Shown piece after piece: positions 61,595 through 64,000 of a stretch of 64,000 nucleotides of DNA; the stretch's first letter is position 1; each line of letters opens with the position of its first letter. The DNA lies in the NCBI GenBank assembly GCA_002951815.1, contig CP019454.1:2232001-2296000 (forward strand), written 5' to 3'. The stretch comes from Sulfobacillus thermotolerans (GTDB lineage: Bacteria; Bacillota; Sulfobacillia; Sulfobacillales; Sulfobacillaceae). The translations under genes and the position numbers were made by a program. The notes under the pieces were generated by a model. The model was not told the origin of the DNA. It ran no database searches and saw nothing but the letters and a program-made list of their open reading frames with translations.

Positions 61595-61614
61595 GACTAC
61601 ATACGGTCTAACAA

Positions 61615-61641
61615 GACGGCAGCCGTTGGCTGCTGTCTTTT
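61615..61641 (+). terminator. Terminator after the 120-residue protein gene
   Basis: GACGGCAGCC 61615-61624 pairs with GGCTGCTGTC 61628-61637 (one G-T wobble) around GTT, followed by TTTTG. Confidence 0.75.
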
Positions 61642-61679
61642 GCGTTATGCTTAAGTTGTTATAGACATAGGAGGGATAT

Positions 61680-62657
61680 GTGCTGAAGGCGATACAGACC
61701 GTGCAACCTAACCCAAAAGCCCACGTTCGTCTCGAGGAAATCCCGCGTCCTTCCATAGGACAGGGTGAGCTTTTGATCAAAGTGAAGGCAGCCGCGATTA
61801 ATCCCAGCGATGTGAGAAACGTTCAAGGAGTCTTTCCTCAGACCCAATTTCCGTGCATTCCGGGAAGGGATTTTGCGGGTCTTGTGGAAGAGGGTCCCAA
61901 GGATTGGATCGGGCGGCGTGTTTTTGGTTCGGCAAGTTCGCTCGGGTTTATCAAGCCGGGATCGCATGCCCAATATCTTGTGATTTCACATAAGACCGTG
62001 GTGCCGTCGCCCGATGACCTTACCGATTATCAACTAGCGGCGTTGGGGGTCCCTTATACGACCGCATGGGAAGGACTGCATACTAAAGCGCAGGTTTCGC
62101 GGGGCGAGACGGTGCTCATCATTGGGATAACCGGGGCTGTGGGACTTGCCGCCTTATCCATTGCACGAGCTCAGCAATGCCGCGTGATTGGAGTGGGCAG
62201 ACGCCAAGAAGCATTGGACATTCTCGGTCTTGACGAGACCGTGGACACCAGCCGACAAAATTTAGTTGAAGTGGTTAAGGAGATGACCCAGGAGAAGGGC
62301 GTTGACATCATTGTAGATACCGTAGGAGGATCTACGTTTGCTGACCATGGACAATGCCTTGGTCAGAACGGACGCTGGATTGTGCTGGCTTCGGTGGGAG
62401 GACCTACGGTATCGTTTAATGTGGTCGATTTCTATCACCGACAAGCTCACATGTTGGGCGTGGACTCGTTGGCCTTTGAACCCCAAAAAAGTCAGCAGAT
62501 TCTCGCGGCGCTGGTGCAGACGGTGGACCATCAGTCTTTATTGCAGCCAGAATTGCATCCGGTGCCTCTCGAAAGTGCACCCGAAATTTATCAAGCAATA
62601 GCTGAGGGTAAAGAGCGCCGCAAAGTGATTTTATGTCCTTGGGGTGTAGGAAATTAA
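61680..62657 (+). CDS. Medium-chain dehydrogenase (quinone oxidoreductase-like)
   Basis: An NADPH-type oxidoreductase of 325 residues in the zinc-free quinone/enoyl reductase branch. IKVKAAAINPSDVRNVQG lies near 31-48, then PGRDFAGLVEEG, and the nucleotide loop ITGAVGLAALSIARA near 157-171. A second signature IVDTVGGSTF lies near 211-220. The usual catalytic zinc ligands are absent. GTG 61680 follows AGGAGGG. The substrate (quinone, enal or ketone) is unknown. Confidence 0.9.
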   Translation: MLKAIQTVQPNPKAHVRLEEIPRPSIGQGELLIKVKAAAINPSDVRNVQGVFPQTQFPCIPGRDFAGLVEEGPKDWIGRRVFGSASSLGFIKPGSHAQYLVISHKTVVPSPDDLTDYQLAALGVPYTTAWEGLHTKAQVSRGETVLIIGITGAVGLAALSIARAQQCRVIGVGRRQEALDILGLDETVDTSRQNLVEVVKEMTQEKGVDIIVDTVGGSTFADHGQCLGQNGRWIVLASVGGPTVSFNVVDFYHRQAHMLGVDSLAFEPQKSQQILAALVQTVDHQSLLQPELHPVPLESAPEIYQAIAEGKERRKVILCPWGVGN

Positions 62658-62685
62658 AAAAATACAGAGAAAGGGGCCGCATAGG

Positions 62686-63876
62686 ATGAAAGGTTCGGTC
62701 GTCCGTCTCGTTGCGGTCTGTTATTTTGTGGGATTGGCAGGGACCATGACGGAGTTTTCCGTCGCGCCGGTGACCCCCGTCTTTCAGCGTCACTTGCATA
62801 TCTCTTCAGGATCCGCGGGCCTCCTTATGTCCTTATTTGCGTTGGCGACCGTCATCGCGGCGTTGCCAGCGGGGCGATTCACCCACCGTTTTGGAGCCAA
62901 AGCGACTCAGTTACTGGGGCTGGCTTTATCGGCCATTGGCGCGGTTGTGCTCATGACGGCGTATCACCAAGGCAATTTTCTGGCTGTCTTAGCGGCTCGA
63001 TTTTTTTCCGGGCTGGGCTTTGGCCTCATCTCCGTCGGGGCGCCCGCTGCCATCTCCCAGCAGGTGCCCGATCGTTACCATGCCGCAGCGATGGGAGTGT
63101 GGGCGACATGGGTCCCCGTCGGGAGTGTGGTGATGTTCGTCGTAGCCCCACTACTGGGGCATCTTGCTTCTGTCGCGCCGCTCGAAGATGTTTTGGTGGC
63201 GTGTGACATTGTCGCGGCTCTGGCATTGGCTGCAGTACCAATGCGGCGCATTACTTGGGATGGGACGGATTCCGGAGCACCTACGATGTCGCCAGCCATT
63301 CGCAATCCGATGCTGTGGGTGGCTTTGGCATTTACCTGTTTCACCTTTGATTTTTTTGCTTTTAATACGTGGGTTACGACATTTTACACCCAGCGCTTTC
63401 ATTTGACGTTGGTGCATGCCGGATTGATTGCAGCCGTGGTGAGTCTCGTCAATGCCGGCTTTAACGTCATTTCAGGCATGGCGCTAGCCCATCCCACAAC
63501 CCGGTGGTACCTTGTCTTTGTGGTGCCTGCTTGGATTTTAGCAGGATTATGGGTGATATTTGCCTATGGTTCATGGCCGGTAGTCTTGACAGCCAGCTTA
63601 TTAACCGGCGCGTTAGGCGGGGTGATTCCGACCTTGATTTTTGCCGCCCCCGGTCGCCTTGCACAATCGCCGCATGATGTACCAGGAGCCATGGCCTTGG
63701 TCATCATTGGGGAAAATGTAGGCATTGTGATGGGACCCCCGATTTTTGGTGCCGTCATCGAGCCGTTACATTTTGCTTCGGGTTTTTGGGTATTAGGCGC
63801 GGTCAGTGTGCTTATGGCATGGGCTTTAAGCCATGCGGTGAGACGCTTGAAGCCTAATACGTCGGCTGTCAGGTAA
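62686..63876 (+). CDS. MFS transporter, 12-helix exporter type
   Basis: A 396-residue major facilitator superfamily permease. Helix 1 has LAGTMTEFSVAPVTPVFQRH; the motif-A-like loop GRFTHRFGAKATQLLGL is near 63-79; ARFFSGLGFGLISVGAPAAI near 104-123 is the motif-B-like region. It resembles sugar- or drug-efflux MFS proteins. It follows the dehydrogenase by 28 bp on the same strand, so the two may be co-expressed, but the substrate is unknown. Confidence 0.88.
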   Translation: MKGSVVRLVAVCYFVGLAGTMTEFSVAPVTPVFQRHLHISSGSAGLLMSLFALATVIAALPAGRFTHRFGAKATQLLGLALSAIGAVVLMTAYHQGNFLAVLAARFFSGLGFGLISVGAPAAISQQVPDRYHAAAMGVWATWVPVGSVVMFVVAPLLGHLASVAPLEDVLVACDIVAALALAAVPMRRITWDGTDSGAPTMSPAIRNPMLWVALAFTCFTFDFFAFNTWVTTFYTQRFHLTLVHAGLIAAVVSLVNAGFNVISGMALAHPTTRWYLVFVVPAWILAGLWVIFAYGSWPVVLTASLLTGALGGVIPTLIFAAPGRLAQSPHDVPGAMALVIIGENVGIVMGPPIFGAVIEPLHFASGFWVLGAVSVLMAWALSHAVRRLKPNTSAVR

Positions 63877-63953
63877 TCAGCAAGTAGGCGCCATCTGTTC
63901 TGATCTTGTCCTTGGGGACATAGGAATTACCCGAATGGGACAGGAGGGATAGG

Positions 63954-64000
63954 TGTGGCCGAGCTGTGGCATACCTTAACAGGCGAAGAAACACTCATCC
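63954..64000 (+). CDS. Start of a gene cut by the window edge, possibly a P-type ATPase
   Basis: Only 15 codons are visible: VAELWHTLTGEETLI. AGGAGGGA lies 5-12 nt before GTG 63954. The WH-x-L-x-x-EE-x-L pattern is that of the N-terminus of cation-transporting P-type ATPases (Ca2+ type), so this is my best guess. It cannot be confirmed from this window. Confidence 0.4.

Overview
The window reads as part of a chromosome from a spore-forming, Gram-positive-type bacterium (Firmicutes), most likely an acidophile of the Sulfobacillus kind. Visible reasons: a T-box leader in front of ileS, a PyrR-regulated pyr operon in Bacillus-type order, a small acid-soluble spore protein, the prkA-yhbH-spoVR sporulation module, strong AGGAGG ribosome sites, frequent GTG/TTG starts and moderate-to-high GC. 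The genus is an inference from gene content; no 16S or marker comparison was possible.

Layout. 1-2.9 kb: tail of an APC amino-acid permease, a CoA-transferase gene broken by a 7-bp duplication, and a GNAT acetyltransferase cut off by a decayed TnpB-type transposon remnant. 2.9-5 kb (minus): kynureninase and a DsrE-like protein, with a hairpin-rich stretch between them that I cannot assign. 5.3-9.8 kb: T-box, ileS, lspA and an RluD-type pseudouridine synthase. 10.2-15.7 kb: a self-contained catabolic cluster (IclR regulator, family III CoA-transferase, HMG-CoA-lyase-like enzyme, MFS importer, Atu3266-like amidohydrolase) closed by a strong terminator; this is the best candidate for an undescribed pathway. 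16-17 kb: an MscS channel (minus). 17.2-27.4 kb: PyrR attenuator and pyrR-B-C-carA-carB-K-D-F-E, the full UMP pathway, with almost every gene overlapping the next; its end overlaps the end of rqcH on the other strand.

29-36 kb: a DHA2 drug exporter, a small protein, pyruvate kinase, D-amino-acid transaminase, a 51-residue ORF, trmL, a CaCA antiporter and a TauE/SafE exporter. 36.1-38.1 kb: an IS607-family element with a one-base-broken tnpA, an intact tnpB and a hairpin-rich 3' flank that may hold the guide RNA. 38.5-47.3 kb: spore protein, creatininase-family hydrolase, aspartate aminotransferase, murD, typA and a compact DnaE-type polymerase whose PHP metal site is lost, followed by a membrane protein. 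47.3-50.1 kb (minus): membrane protein, cobalamin adenosyltransferase, nitroreductase and a YIEGIA protein with its small partner. 50.2-55.5 kb: CorA and prkA-yhbH-spoVR. 55.5-58.8 kb: zinc-ribbon protein, ADP-ribose Nudix hydrolase, TetR regulator, a small unknown and citrate synthase.

58.8-61.1 kb is a gene graveyard: a ParB-like domain split over three frames, a possible TnpB fragment, an SPW-like membrane protein that looks intact, and a further frameshifted small ORF. 61.2-64 kb returns to intact genes: a small unknown protein, a medium-chain dehydrogenase, an MFS transporter and the first codons of what may be a P-type ATPase. No rRNA, tRNA or CRISPR array was seen.
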